DNA of 52,233 nucleotides, from the IMG/VR virus record IMGVR_UViG_3300042429_000905, positions 1 through 52,233 of that record; one strand, 5' to 3'. Source of the DNA: a virus. Below are positions 1 through 5,705 of this stretch, one piece after another. The notes beneath the pieces are model-generated. The model was not told the DNA's origin. It was given only the letters and a program-made list of their open reading frames with translations, and did no database searches. Within the stretch, counting starts at the first letter, position 1; each line of letters begins with the position of its first letter. The position numbers were made by a program, and so were the translations under genes.

Positions 1-142
1 TGCTGCCGGTCGCGGTGCTGCCGGTCGCGGTGCTGCCGGTCGCGGTGCTGCCGGTCGCGGTGCTGCCGGTCGCGGTGCTGCCGGTCGCGGTGCTGCCGGT
101 CGCGGTGCTGCCGGTCGCGGTGCTGCCGGTCGCGGTGCTGCC
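1..142. repeat. 15-bp tandem repeat, 9 full copies plus a partial
   Basis: The unit TGCTGCCGGTCGCGG is repeated nine times without change, followed by seven more bases of the unit. It is free of stops in several frames. On the plus strand it reads as pentapeptides AAGRG, LPVAV or CCRSR. The LPVAV frame stops at 168-170 and the AAGRG frame at 194-196. It may be the 3' end of a gene entering from the left, or a repeat that broke the assembly. No start codon is present in the window to decide this. Confidence 0.95.
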
Positions 143-154
143 AAGCAAAAAAAA

Positions 155-187
155 TCCCCCCGCCGTTTAAAGCGGGGGGAAATTTTC
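155..187 (-). terminator. Bidirectional Rho-independent terminator
   Basis: A perfect 9-bp GC stem (155-163 with 172-180) has an 8-base loop. On the minus strand it is followed by eight T (positions 154-147), and on the plus strand by AATTTT. The minus-strand T run is stronger. It lies just after the last gene of the leftward island and would end that operon. It may also stop plus-strand transcription coming from the tandem repeat. Confidence 0.9.
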
Positions 188-192
188 CCTTA

Positions 193-288
193 TTAAATGG
201 GCATAGTGTGCATGTAGATGGCAAAAATTAGAGCGGCAAAAAATGCCTTTCCGATATATTCCAGTAAATCAACAGGCTGATTTTCCAT
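193..288 (-). CDS. Small single-span membrane protein (31 aa)
   Basis: This short gene begins 8 bases after the stop of the upstream 252-residue gene and ends just before the terminator. The product starts MENQPVDLLEY and has one hydrophobic segment (about residues 11-28, GKAFFAALIFAIYMHTM), so it is probably an inner-membrane peptide. The same frame is open further upstream, with Met codons at 339 and 405, but those would overlap the preceding gene by up to 110 bases, so I chose the start at 288. No family recognised and no Shine-Dalgarno is visible. Function unknown. Confidence 0.5.
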   Translation of the reverse strand: MENQPVDLLEYIGKAFFAALIFAIYMHTMPI

Positions 289-295
289 GGGATTT

Positions 296-1054
296 TTAGT
301 TGGACGCTGCTTTAATGGCGCGGGATTTTTTGGATCCATGAGGATTAATCCATATAGATGGGAGGCGGGATTTTGACAGCCCGGCGCACAATTTGCATTG
401 CGCACATGTCATTCCCTTTGCATCGGAGAGGCATTCCATGGCAGATTCCGGTTTAGTAGGGGAAACGTGAAAGGTCCGGAAGCCTAAGCCGTTCGCCAGA
501 ACACGGCTGTTTTCCGTTTCCGTGGATGCCATGAAATAATGAGCGTACTCTTTCGCCAGCGGGTTTTCCTGCCAGTCGTGAAAGTAACCCGTCCACCCAT
601 TAGACACCTCTGCAATTGCCCTTACTTTTGAGAGCGGAAGGAGCGTAGGATTGCCATACGCTCCGAATCTAATTTTCCTGCCAGCGAAAATTTCCTGATA
701 CTGGAAAGGGAAAATTTCGGGGTAAATTCCCCGGTGAAAACCGTTCCAAACCATCAAAGGAGCGTTGCCAGTATTTACGTAGCAGCCGTTCCCAGCGGCG
801 AAAACGCATCCCCGGCAAATGGTGGACGCGTCCAGCCCCGTCTTTACCCCTTTGACAGGGTCAATGTCCACCAACAAAAACCAGATTTGTACCATATCCC
901 CCGTCTTAGGGTTATTGGTTTTCATCGTTGCAATAACGACATATTTCTGCCCGCCCACGGTCCCACGGTGGATGACAAAACCACGGGGGATTTTTTTGGC
1001 GCGTGGGCGGGATTTTTTGATTTTCACGGGAGCGGTGGAGATAATTTTTTTCAT
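296..1054 (-). CDS. Conserved phage/plasmid cysteine-cluster protein
   Basis: A 252-residue protein with a basic N-terminus. It has a cysteine cluster C-x2-C-x7-C (C80, C83, C91, ending GNGCYVN), then a central RFGAYGNPT...GWTGYFHDW segment, and a second cluster near the end (TCAQCKLCAG, C217/C220/C223) followed by a WINPHG motif. I recognise this pattern (CYV cluster, LGAYGDPA, GWTGYTHQW, TCxxCxLCAG) from widespread uncharacterised phage and plasmid proteins resembling the GP88 group. The cysteines suggest metal or Fe-S binding, but the function is not known. The leader is A-rich (nine A on the coding strand) with no Shine-Dalgarno. It is the largest gene of the leftward island. Confidence 0.85.
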   Translation of the reverse strand: MKKIISTAPVKIKKSRPRAKKIPRGFVIHRGTVGGQKYVVIATMKTNNPKTGDMVQIWFLLVDIDPVKGVKTGLDASTICRGCVFAAGNGCYVNTGNAPLMVWNGFHRGIYPEIFPFQYQEIFAGRKIRFGAYGNPTLLPLSKVRAIAEVSNGWTGYFHDWQENPLAKEYAHYFMASTETENSRVLANGLGFRTFHVSPTKPESAMECLSDAKGMTCAQCKLCAGLSKSRLPSIWINPHGSKKSRAIKAASN

Positions 1055-1099
1055 GATGTATTTTTTTTTAGTTGGGAGTTTAGGGGGGGGGGGAATTAA

Positions 1100-1306
1100 T
1101 TAGGCGACGATTCCGGTTTCTTTCCAGCTTGCGAAAGTGACTGGAATTTCATCCGCCGTTATCGGGCGGGTGATCACTTCCCACGACACGCCGTGGTCCC
1201 ACTCATTTAAAACGTTGACGACGTGAGGGGCGCGGGACGATTCCACCGCGAAAGCGGTGGACCAGTCACGGGATTGACCGACAAGGGAAAAGAGGGGCGT
1301 TTTCAT
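1100..1306 (-). CDS. Small hypothetical protein of the leftward island (68 aa)
   Basis: The gene starts 32 bases downstream of promoter P1, after an A-rich leader (a run of eight A before ATG), the same leader style as the next gene at 1054. The product is soluble, mixed charge, ends KETGIVA, and matches no family I know. The G11 homopolymer at 1083-1093 lies between this gene and the next. A perfect 7-bp hairpin with a GAAA loop sits inside the coding region at 1243-1260. Real gene by context (promoter, leader, operon position) rather than by homology. Confidence 0.6.
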   Translation of the reverse strand: MKTPLFSLVGQSRDWSTAFAVESSRAPHVVNVLNEWDHGVSWEVITRPITADEIPVTFASWKETGIVA

Positions 1307-1337
1307 TTTTTTTTATTTTTGGTTGGAGTTGAGCGGT

Positions 1338-1366
1338 ATAATGAGCGCGGAATGGGCAATTGTCAA
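1338..1366 (-). promoter_or_regulatory. Leftward promoter P1 (sigma70-like)
   Basis: On the minus strand TTGACA (1366-1361) is followed after 17 bases by CATTAT (1343-1338). Transcription would begin near 1331, about 25 bases before the ATG at 1306. The -35 box lies inside the 37-bp direct repeat shared with P2, so both promoters have the same upstream DNA and are probably controlled by the same factor. Confidence 0.7.
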
Positions 1367-1398
1367 ATTACTTTTTTACTACGCTGGAAACTATTTTC
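1362..1398. repeat. 37-bp direct repeat, copy 1 (upstream of P1)
   Basis: Identical over 37 bases to 1576-1612, 214 bp away. It covers the edge of the -35 box and the upstream region of promoter P1. Weaker similarity continues through the spacer and -10 region to the GAGCGG at 1331. It is AT-rich with an A6 tract, so it could be an UP element or an activator/repressor site. Confidence 0.95.
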
Positions 1399-1525
1399 TG
1401 ACGTAATAAAAGCGGGAGGAAAGGCGGGCAATCGGGCGGGATATTACGAGCGGCAAACCCGGCACCATTGCCAGGCTGAAAAGGATATCGGAAAGACGGC
1501 GGAGGGGGTGACGTTTGAATTCCAT
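1391..1525 (-). CDS. Small basic protein (44 aa)
   Basis: The start at 1525 follows promoter P2 and an A-rich leader (AAAAAAAATGG), the same leader type as the two genes downstream. The product begins MEFKRHPLRRLS, is Arg-rich, and has a short hydrophobic stretch (ILFSLAMVPGLPLVI) that could be one membrane segment or an amphipathic helix. An upstream in-frame Met at 1573 would lie inside P2 and is rejected. No family recognised. Called a gene because of its own promoter and leader. Confidence 0.5.
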   Translation of the reverse strand: MEFKRHPLRRLSDILFSLAMVPGLPLVISRPIARLSSRFYYVRK

Positions 1526-1551
1526 TTTTTTTAAGGTATAGGTTGAGCGGC

Positions 1552-1580
1552 ATGATAAGCTTGCAACGTGCATTAGTCAA
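1552..1580 (-). promoter_or_regulatory. Leftward promoter P2 (sigma70-like)
   Basis: On the minus strand TTGACT (1580-1575), 17 bases, TATCAT (1557-1552). It is the aligned counterpart of P1 at a distance of 214 bp, with a better -10 and a slightly worse -35. The start would be near 1545, some 20 bases before the 44-residue gene. Confidence 0.7.
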
Positions 1581-1612
1581 ATTACTTTTTTACTACGCTG
1601 GAAACTATTTTC
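1576..1612. repeat. 37-bp direct repeat, copy 2 (upstream of P2)
   Basis: Second copy of the element at 1362-1398, in the same position relative to promoter P2. It lies in the divergent intergenic region shared with the rightward regulator gene at 1660, so a protein bound here could affect both directions. Confidence 0.95.
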
Positions 1613-1625
1613 CGGAATTTTCCTT

Positions 1626-1654
1626 TTGACGTGTTCCGGTTTAGTGGATTGATT
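1626..1654 (+). promoter_or_regulatory. Putative rightward promoter of the regulator pair
   Basis: TTGACG (1626-1631), 17 bases, TTGATT (1649-1654). The -35 is good and the -10 poor. If used, transcription would begin close to the ATG at 1660, giving a leaderless message. The -10 lies within the loop of the inverted repeat at 1642-1660, as expected for an autorepressed promoter. Confidence 0.4.
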
Positions 1655-1660
1655 CCACTA
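1642..1660. promoter_or_regulatory. Inverted repeat, likely operator
   Basis: Perfect 7-bp arms TAGTGGA (1642-1648) and TCCACTA (1654-1660) around TTGAT. The right arm ends on the A of the ATG of the helix-turn-helix gene. This is where an autoregulatory operator would sit. As RNA, the hairpin would occlude the start codon. Confidence 0.6.
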
Positions 1661-1863
1661 TGCCGGACGAAACTTCACCCATTAAACAACGGCGAAAGCG
1701 CCGCATTGACGAAACGTCGATTCAACATAGCCACCGAGTAATTGCGAAAGCTATCGGCGCTCACGTCCGGACCGTTCAAAACTGGCACTATGAAGGGCGG
1801 TTAAGGTATCGTATTTTGATGTATCTACTGGAACAAAATGGACTTGAAGGAGAAGGAAAATGA
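1660..1863 (+). CDS. Small helix-turn-helix DNA-binding protein
   Basis: A 67-residue protein with a basic N-terminus (KQRRKRR, residues 9-15) and a helix-turn-helix at about 24-45 (HRVIAKAIGAHVRTVQNWHY), in which AKAIGAH-VRTVQNW is the typical turn and recognition helix. Size and position fit a Cro- or excisionase-like regulator of the divergent region, which contains an inverted repeat at its start codon and two leftward promoters. It overlaps the next gene by ATGA. No Shine-Dalgarno. I infer control of the leftward island; the target is not proven. Confidence 0.75.
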   Translation: MPDETSPIKQRRKRRIDETSIQHSHRVIAKAIGAHVRTVQNWHYEGRLRYRILMYLLEQNGLEGEGK

Positions 1864-2276
1864 GCGTTGCCATCCACAACTTTTCAAGGCTTCGCGCCCT
1901 TGCCCTAGGTCCGGGGATAATCGATTTCTGCAACAGAACCGCTCCGGATTTAATGAGACGATACGATAAAGCGGCTAGTCAATTCGACACGCTGCAAAGT
2001 GAACTTGAAAAAGAGTTGAACGACTTACGAGACGAGTTGCACGAGGGAACGCGGAGTGAAGCGCTCGCCGCCGCGCTTGTTATGAGCGAAAGACTAATGG
2101 GTCTACTTGAGAAGCAAATAGCTGCCCAGCACAAATTAACCGGAGGGGGAGCAGCTGCGGTATGGGTTGGAATGGCGAGACTACCGTCCGAAAACGGACA
2201 GGCTGAGGAAACGTTAGAGCGGGACGTAACGCCCCGCCGTAGACTAGGAAGCGGCGTGCAAGTAATCGACGCATAA
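1860..2276 (+). CDS. Hypothetical coiled-coil protein coupled to the regulator
   Basis: A 138-residue protein whose ATG overlaps the stop of the helix-turn-helix gene (ATGA). It has a predicted coiled-coil or helical hairpin at about 35-90 (LQSELEKELNDLRDELHEG, then MSERLMGLLEKQIAAQHKL), a short Gly/Ala-rich turn (TGGGAAAVWVGM) and a polar C-terminus. I do not recognise the family. Translational coupling suggests it acts with the regulator, as a corepressor or as a small packaging or partition subunit, but this is only inference. Confidence 0.7.
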   Translation: MSVAIHNFSRLRALALGPGIIDFCNRTAPDLMRRYDKAASQFDTLQSELEKELNDLRDELHEGTRSEALAAALVMSERLMGLLEKQIAAQHKLTGGGAAAVWVGMARLPSENGQAEETLERDVTPRRRLGSGVQVIDA

Positions 2277-2683
2277 GTTGTTATACCATAATTACCATAA
2301 TGCGTTTTACATGACGGTCATTGTCGGAAGTTAATGCGTTGCCATTCCCCCCATGGGAAAGCCTGACAATTGGCAAGGGTGAAAGGTGAAGGGTGAAGGG
2401 TGAAGGTTCCGCCCGGCATAGCTTAGGCGATGGGTACGTAAAGAGGGGCGGGGGGACCTGCATTAGGGTCCCATACGAGCGAACGCAGCGAAGCTGTCGG
2501 GTTGCAGTTTCAGACCGGGGCCTTGGTTTCTATCCAGATTGACCACGCACCCAGATTAATTTTCCAACCCCCAATTTCATCTTCCTAACATATCACCTTA
2601 CTAACATATGCACTGAAACGCCCTCCCCCGTAATAGTTTTTTACCCGTAATTCCAGACATCCTAACATATGCATCCAGACACG
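2277..2683. other. Noncoding region with short repeats
   Basis: No convincing gene is present. It contains four tandem GGGTGAA-type heptamers (2377-2404) and three copies of CTAACATAT (2585-2593, 2601-2609, 2662-2670). A fourth, degenerate copy at 2729 includes the stop codon of the next leftward gene. No promoter stands out. Convergent transcription (rightward from 1660, leftward from 3192) would meet here. Confidence 0.6.
2377..2406. repeat. GGGTGAA heptamer tandem repeat
   Basis: Four units in a row: GGGTGAA, AGGTGAA, GGGTGAA, GGGTGAA, then GG. Slippage-prone microsatellite in noncoding DNA. No function assigned. Confidence 0.85.
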
Positions 2684-2714
2684 AAAAAACCGCCACCGGG
2701 TAGTCCGGAAGCGG
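2684..2714 (-). terminator. Rho-independent terminator of the leftward accessory operon
   Basis: On the minus strand a GC-rich imperfect stem (CCGC-TT-CCG / CGG-TG-GCGG, 2714-2690) is followed by six T (2689-2684). It starts about 15 bases after the stop codon of the last gene of the leftward operon, which supports both calls. Confidence 0.75.
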
Positions 2715-2728
2715 CTTTTCAGATCGTC

Positions 2729-2938
2729 CTAACAGATGAATACCAGCAGACCGGTGACTTCGTCCTCGTTGTAAAGACCCCACGGGTTGCCATTCTCTCC
2801 GTGGCGCTCGCGCTGCTCCCGCCCGTCTGCGGAGTGGTGGACGCGCAGGCCGTTGTCCCCGATGAACGCGTTGCAGCACTGGCAGTCTGCGGTGTGCCTG
2901 ACCGAGTCGCCAAGTGGAATTACGTGGATGATTCTCAT
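2729..2938 (-). CDS. Small cysteine/histidine-rich phage protein
   Basis: A 69-residue protein starting MRIIHVIPLGDSVRHT, then DCQCCN and a VHHSADGRE segment. This follows the pattern of small phage proteins with a HVVPxxDxxxH, a Cys cluster and a VHNSxDGRE tail, which I recognise as recurrent but uncharacterised. A metal site is possible. The start at 2938 is set by an ATGA overlap with the stop of the upstream gene, and an earlier in-frame Met at 2977 is less likely. Last gene of the operon, followed by a terminator. Confidence 0.75.
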   Translation of the reverse strand: MRIIHVIPLGDSVRHTADCQCCNAFIGDNGLRVHHSADGREQRERHGENGNPWGLYNEDEVTGLLVFIC

Positions 2939-3192
2939 GGATTTGAATCTCCTTCCAGTTCTGCCAATCTCAAACAACGCTCCTGTGAGAGGCTGAATTT
3001 AAACTCGCACGCGCAGACTGGGGCTTCCTCCCGGGCTTTCTGGAGGGCGAGCCACTCCTTGGTGCGGCGGATAAAACCGATCCCGTCCTCGTTGACGACA
3101 GGTGGGCGGTCGTAGAACGAGTTCGGGATGCTGTCATCCCACCCGTCGTAGGGGTCCAAGCCCCAGTGGGGGTCGTCAAATAATTCATACAT
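2935..3192 (-). CDS. Hypothetical acidic protein (85 aa)
   Basis: Product begins MYELFDDPHWGLDPYDGW and has a helical second half (RRTKEWLALQKAREE, CACEFKFSLSQERCL). It is acidic and Trp-rich at the N-terminus. No known family. It shares a stop/start overlap with the next gene (ATGA), and its own start faces the rightward zinc-ribbon gene 41 bp away, so a divergent promoter would have to fit in a very short gap. The Cys pair CAC could join a metal site, but that is not clear. Confidence 0.65.
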   Translation of the reverse strand: MYELFDDPHWGLDPYDGWDDSIPNSFYDRPPVVNEDGIGFIRRTKEWLALQKAREEAPVCACEFKFSLSQERCLRLAELEGDSNP

Positions 3193-3233
3193 AAAAGTTG
3201 CGGTTTGGTTAATTTAGATGATTCCTGAAATTC

Positions 3234-3506
3234 ATGGACCACTTCACATTCTCCTGCGAGAGATGCCATCGTGACTTCGAGCCGGACCCCTCCATGGTCC
3301 TGCCGGTCACATGGACGAAGCTGGAACTTGACGAGGCCGACGACGACATGGAGGACTACCTCACGCCGGAAGAACTGGCGGAGGCGTCGGTGGAGGACTT
3401 GGCGGGACTGGGGTTGACGCTGGCCGACCGGGACGCGCTACTCGCGGGAGTAGAGGTCCAAGTCGGTGCGCGGATCGTCTGTAGGAGTTGCCAGTCTGAG
3501 ATGTGA
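3234..3506 (+). CDS. Zinc-ribbon-like small protein
   Basis: A 90-residue protein with two CxxC knuckles: CERC at residues 8-11 and CRSC near 83-86, enclosing a very acidic middle (DEADDDMEDYLTPEEL). Two CxxC pairs usually coordinate one zinc. It is the only plus-strand gene in an otherwise leftward cluster, and its stop at 3506 meets the stop of the minus-strand gene at 3509, two bases apart. The acidic middle might mimic nucleic acid, but no function can be assigned. Confidence 0.65.
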   Translation: MDHFTFSCERCHRDFEPDPSMVLPVTWTKLELDEADDDMEDYLTPEELAEASVEDLAGLGLTLADRDALLAGVEVQVGARIVCRSCQSEM

Positions 3507-3508
3507 CG

Positions 3509-3610
3509 CTACCGGTCTTTGACTTCCCAGTAGGTCATGAGCAGGATGCAGGCGACGATGGTGCCGACCATCATGGAGAGGAGGCAGGTGGCGATGTCGG
3601 TTGTAGTCAT
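3509..3610 (-). CDS. Small membrane protein (33 aa)
   Basis: Very short gene whose ATG overlaps the stop of the upstream gene (ATGA at 3610-3607). The product starts MTTTDIATCLLSMMVG, has one transmembrane segment (about residues 6-26) and ends YWEVKDR. Its existence rests on the stop/start coupling shown by all its neighbours and on the clear hydrophobic segment. Function unknown. Confidence 0.55.
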   Translation of the reverse strand: MTTTDIATCLLSMMVGTIVACILLMTYWEVKDR

Positions 3611-3861
3611 GGTTTTGTGGTTGGTAATTGTGACTGATACTGGGCGACGCGCTCTCCCATGAGGCCTTCGCCGCTGGGGTCTTGGTCGTTGAGGATGGCT
3701 CGCCAGTAATCGGACGCCAGATCGGACAGAAGGATCTCGGCGTGGGCGAGGCGCTCCGCGACATCATCAAATGCTACCCAGTCGCCGTCGTCGCGCCGTT
3801 CCATTTCGCCAAGCGTGGAGCCACCTTGGTCGAAGCGGTGAATCGGGTCGTATCTCTTCAT
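3607..3861 (-). CDS. Hypothetical protein (84 aa)
   Basis: The start MKRYDPIHRFD at 3861 is chosen because its ATG overlaps the TGA of the upstream gene, and an in-frame Met at 3885 is inside that gene. The middle is helical (FDDVAERLAHAEILLSDL), and the end is polar. Similar short proteins that begin with a substrate-like Tyr/His segment are common in phage early operons, but I cannot name the family. No signal or membrane segment. Confidence 0.65.
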   Translation of the reverse strand: MKRYDPIHRFDQGGSTLGEMERRDDGDWVAFDDVAERLAHAEILLSDLASDYWRAILNDQDPSGEGLMGERVAQYQSQLPTTKP

Positions 3862-4187
3862 GGTTTTGGCTGGTCGGTTTTGCATTTGGCCAAGAAACGA
3901 TGCAGGAAGTTAAAGGAGTTTTCAGCGCGAGTCCCCCATTCGTCTTCTTTTCCGTTAGCCCAATTCACGCAGTCGTTTATTGCGGCGACGGCTTCGTCCC
4001 GCTCGCGCCTCAGAACGCACATGGGCCTGACGCAGGCATTGTGGCAGCTATGAATGCCGCGTGACCACTGGTTTTGATTGGCCGCGTTAAGCTCGCGCTC
4101 AAGCTGGCGGCAGAGGCTGAAAGCCCACTCGTCGTGCAAGCCTTCGGACCTTGCCTCACGTTCGTCTGTTCTTGGGGTGTCGCTCAT
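3858..4187 (-). CDS. Conserved phage protein of the MSDTPRTD type
   Basis: A 109-residue protein starting MSDTPRTDEREARS and containing CRQLERELNAAN, a signature I recognise from many uncharacterised phage proteins found in early and accessory operons. The rest is a helical, Cys-containing segment (HNACVRPMCVLRRERDEAVAAI). Likely a coiled-coil oligomer. Joined to both neighbours by ATGA overlaps. Biological role unknown. Confidence 0.8.
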   Translation of the reverse strand: MSDTPRTDEREARSEGLHDEWAFSLCRQLERELNAANQNQWSRGIHSCHNACVRPMCVLRRERDEAVAAINDCVNWANGKEDEWGTRAENSFNFLHRFLAKCKTDQPKP

Positions 4188-4369
4188 GGTTTAGGGCAGT
4201 GTCTGGTTTCGTCTTTGGGCCGGATGTAGAGGTCTTTCCGTGGGACGATAATCGCCACAGGGTCGCCGTCTGGGCGGAACGCCGCGCCGAACGAGTCCGA
4301 CCAATGGGTGCCGGTCATCCCGTATCTGATCCACGGGTAGGATTTGCCTACGTAGATGGCGCGTTTCAT
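4184..4369 (-). CDS. Small hypothetical protein (61 aa)
   Basis: Begins MKRAIYVGKSYPWIRYG and continues with beta-type segments (DPVAIIVPRKDLYI) ending RHCPKP. The pattern resembles a small beta-barrel (SH3-like) phage protein, but this is only shape. It overlaps both neighbours by ATGA, and the same sequence context (CATGGTT) surrounds most starts of this operon. Confidence 0.65.
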   Translation of the reverse strand: MKRAIYVGKSYPWIRYGMTGTHWSDSFGAAFRPDGDPVAIIVPRKDLYIRPKDETRHCPKP

Positions 4370-4677
4370 GGCTTGCTGCCCTCCAGTGCTTCCCGGCAGA
4401 TGTTGGCCACTACCAGTTCGATGGTGGTGTCGTCGATCAAACGGAGGGTGTCTTCGAGGGCTTTGACCCGGTCGCTAAGGTCAGCGGGGACGGGCAGCGC
4501 GGAGTACAGGGATTTGGCGGCGTCCTGCATGACGTGCATCGCCTCGGCGACGCCGGTGCGACCGGGATCGTCCTCGGGCATGTTGCTCAGTTGCGAGCTA
4601 AGTTCGGCAATGGTGAACTGGAGGGCGCAACCGGCAGCAGCAACGGCTTCGCGGGGGATAGACAGGTCGGTGTTCAT
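4366..4677 (-). CDS. Hypothetical helical protein (103 aa)
   Basis: The start at 4677 (MNTDLSIPREAVAAAG) is fixed by the ATGA overlap with the gene upstream. The protein is almost wholly helical: a Ser/Leu-rich helix (ELSSQLSNMPEDD), a middle helix (VAEAMHVMQDAAKSLYSAL) and a heptad-like segment (LSDRVKALEDTLRLIDD). No known domain. Probably a small oligomeric phage protein. Confidence 0.6.
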   Translation of the reverse strand: MNTDLSIPREAVAAAGCALQFTIAELSSQLSNMPEDDPGRTGVAEAMHVMQDAAKSLYSALPVPADLSDRVKALEDTLRLIDDTTIELVVANICREALEGSKP

Positions 4678-5108
4678 GGTTGGAGGGCTTCTACTTGTTC
4701 TCGGGTGAGTCCGGTGAGTTCCAGCACTTCCCCCCACTTGGCTCCCGATTTACGCATGGCAAGGGCGAGTCGGAGATCCGACAGAAGTGCGGCAAGGACG
4801 GCGAGTTCTGCGGTGGTGGGTTTGGAGGGGTAGAGGTTCTCGCGGGGTTTGCGTGGGGCCGCTGATGCGGTCCGGGTGACTGGGTTCAGACGGACGACGG
4901 CCTTGCGGCTGATGGTGTCGCCAGCACCGCATCCGCAGGAGTTGGACCTGCCGGACCGGAGGTTGGCCCCTTTACACAGTTTGACCACGCCACAGATGCA
5001 CTTGACCTCCCAGTAGTTGTTGCCTTTGACGGAGACTGGGGTGGCGCTGGTCGTGGTGTAAAACCCGAACTGGGTTCCCTTGGGGATCATGACGGGGGCG
5101 CAACTCAT
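4674..5108 (-). CDS. Phage zinc-ribbon and helix-turn-helix-like protein
   Basis: A 144-residue protein (start MSCAPVMIPKG at 5108, ATGA overlap). Residues about 24-62 form a zinc-ribbon of a common phage type: WEVKCICGVVK, then RSGRSNSCGCG. The C-terminal part carries a helical segment and GEVLELTGLTREQVEAL, which looks like a short helix-turn-helix. The zinc-ribbon is also found at the N-terminus of phage HNH proteins, but there is no HNH core here. A DNA-binding accessory protein is likely. Confidence 0.7.
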   Translation of the reverse strand: MSCAPVMIPKGTQFGFYTTTSATPVSVKGNNYWEVKCICGVVKLCKGANLRSGRSNSCGCGAGDTISRKAVVRLNPVTRTASAAPRKPRENLYPSKPTTAELAVLAALLSDLRLALAMRKSGAKWGEVLELTGLTREQVEALQP

Positions 5109-5641
5109 GGTGTGATGGGTTCTTTGACGCGGATGTCGGGGAAGAGGCGTGCGCGGTCGGCATAGAATGCCGGGTGCTGCGTGGGTGCGTCCCAGCAACG
5201 CTGCTCGCGGTCGTAGACCTCGAACGGCAGGTTCTGCTCGGCGATGTCCGCCAGCCTGCGGAGGCGGTCGGTGGGTGACCAGCAGGAGTTCCGTGCTGCA
5301 ACGTCGTCAAGGGTGACGGTGCGGGCGCTCATCCACGCGTCGAAGGTCTCCGAAACGACCGGGGGCGGGACTACCACGGGCTTGGTGGCGAGTTCACCGG
5401 CACAGGCGAGGTAACCAGCCCCGTCCACGTAGGAGTCGGCGTGAGAGGGGTTGTGCTGAAGGCGGGCGATCTTCATGAGGGCCAGCAGGGTGCCGACCTG
5501 CGGACCATCGAGTGGGACTCCGAGGTAGGTGGACCAGTAGGAGGCGATGACGGAGAAGGAGTCCTCGGGAGGACCATAGGTGTTGTTGCGGTCCTGCGTG
5601 ACGCAGGCGGATGCAGCGGATAGGATGTCAGAACGGGTCAT
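5105..5641 (-). CDS. DUF6378-domain protein
   Basis: A 178-residue protein. The first half carries the DUF6378 signature: DRNNTYGPPEDSFSVIA at about residues 17-33, then TLLALMKIARLQHNPSHADS and a GYLACAGE. This domain is frequent in phage early regions, often near MazG-like nucleotide hydrolases, and is thought to be nucleotide-related, but its activity is unproven. The C-terminal half (ends RLFPDIRVKEPITP) has no known domain. It is the first gene of the leftward operon and lies directly behind a promoter-like sequence, with a start near or at the transcription start. Confidence 0.85.
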   Translation of the reverse strand: MTRSDILSAASACVTQDRNNTYGPPEDSFSVIASYWSTYLGVPLDGPQVGTLLALMKIARLQHNPSHADSYVDGAGYLACAGELATKPVVVPPPVVSETFDAWMSARTVTLDDVAARNSCWSPTDRLRRLADIAEQNLPFEVYDREQRCWDAPTQHPAFYADRARLFPDIRVKEPITP

Positions 5642-5650
5642 GAGAAAGTC

Positions 5651-5678
5651 ACTATGAACAGGGTTGTCGAGGTGTCAA
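5651..5678 (-). promoter_or_regulatory. Leftward promoter of the accessory operon
   Basis: On the minus strand TTGACA (5678-5673), 16 bases, CATAGT (5656-5651). Initiation would fall near 5644, three bases from the ATG at 5641, so the message would be almost leaderless. It drives the run of genes from 5641 to 2729. Confidence 0.6.
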
Positions 5679-5705
5679 GTTGGTTTTGGTGGTTTTTTAA
5701 AGAAA

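Noticed and set aside
1-142. Repeat at the start taken as a CRISPR array
   Set aside because: The 15-bp units are contiguous with no spacers; it is a simple tandem repeat.
1243-1260. Hairpin CCACCGC-GAAA-GCGGTGG as a terminator
   Set aside because: It lies inside the 68-residue gene, has no T run on either strand, and can be explained by the coding sequence.
2669-3115. A 148-codon plus-strand frame across 2669-3115
   Set aside because: The two minus-strand genes on the same DNA are ATGA-coupled, followed by a terminator, and one matches a known phage pattern.
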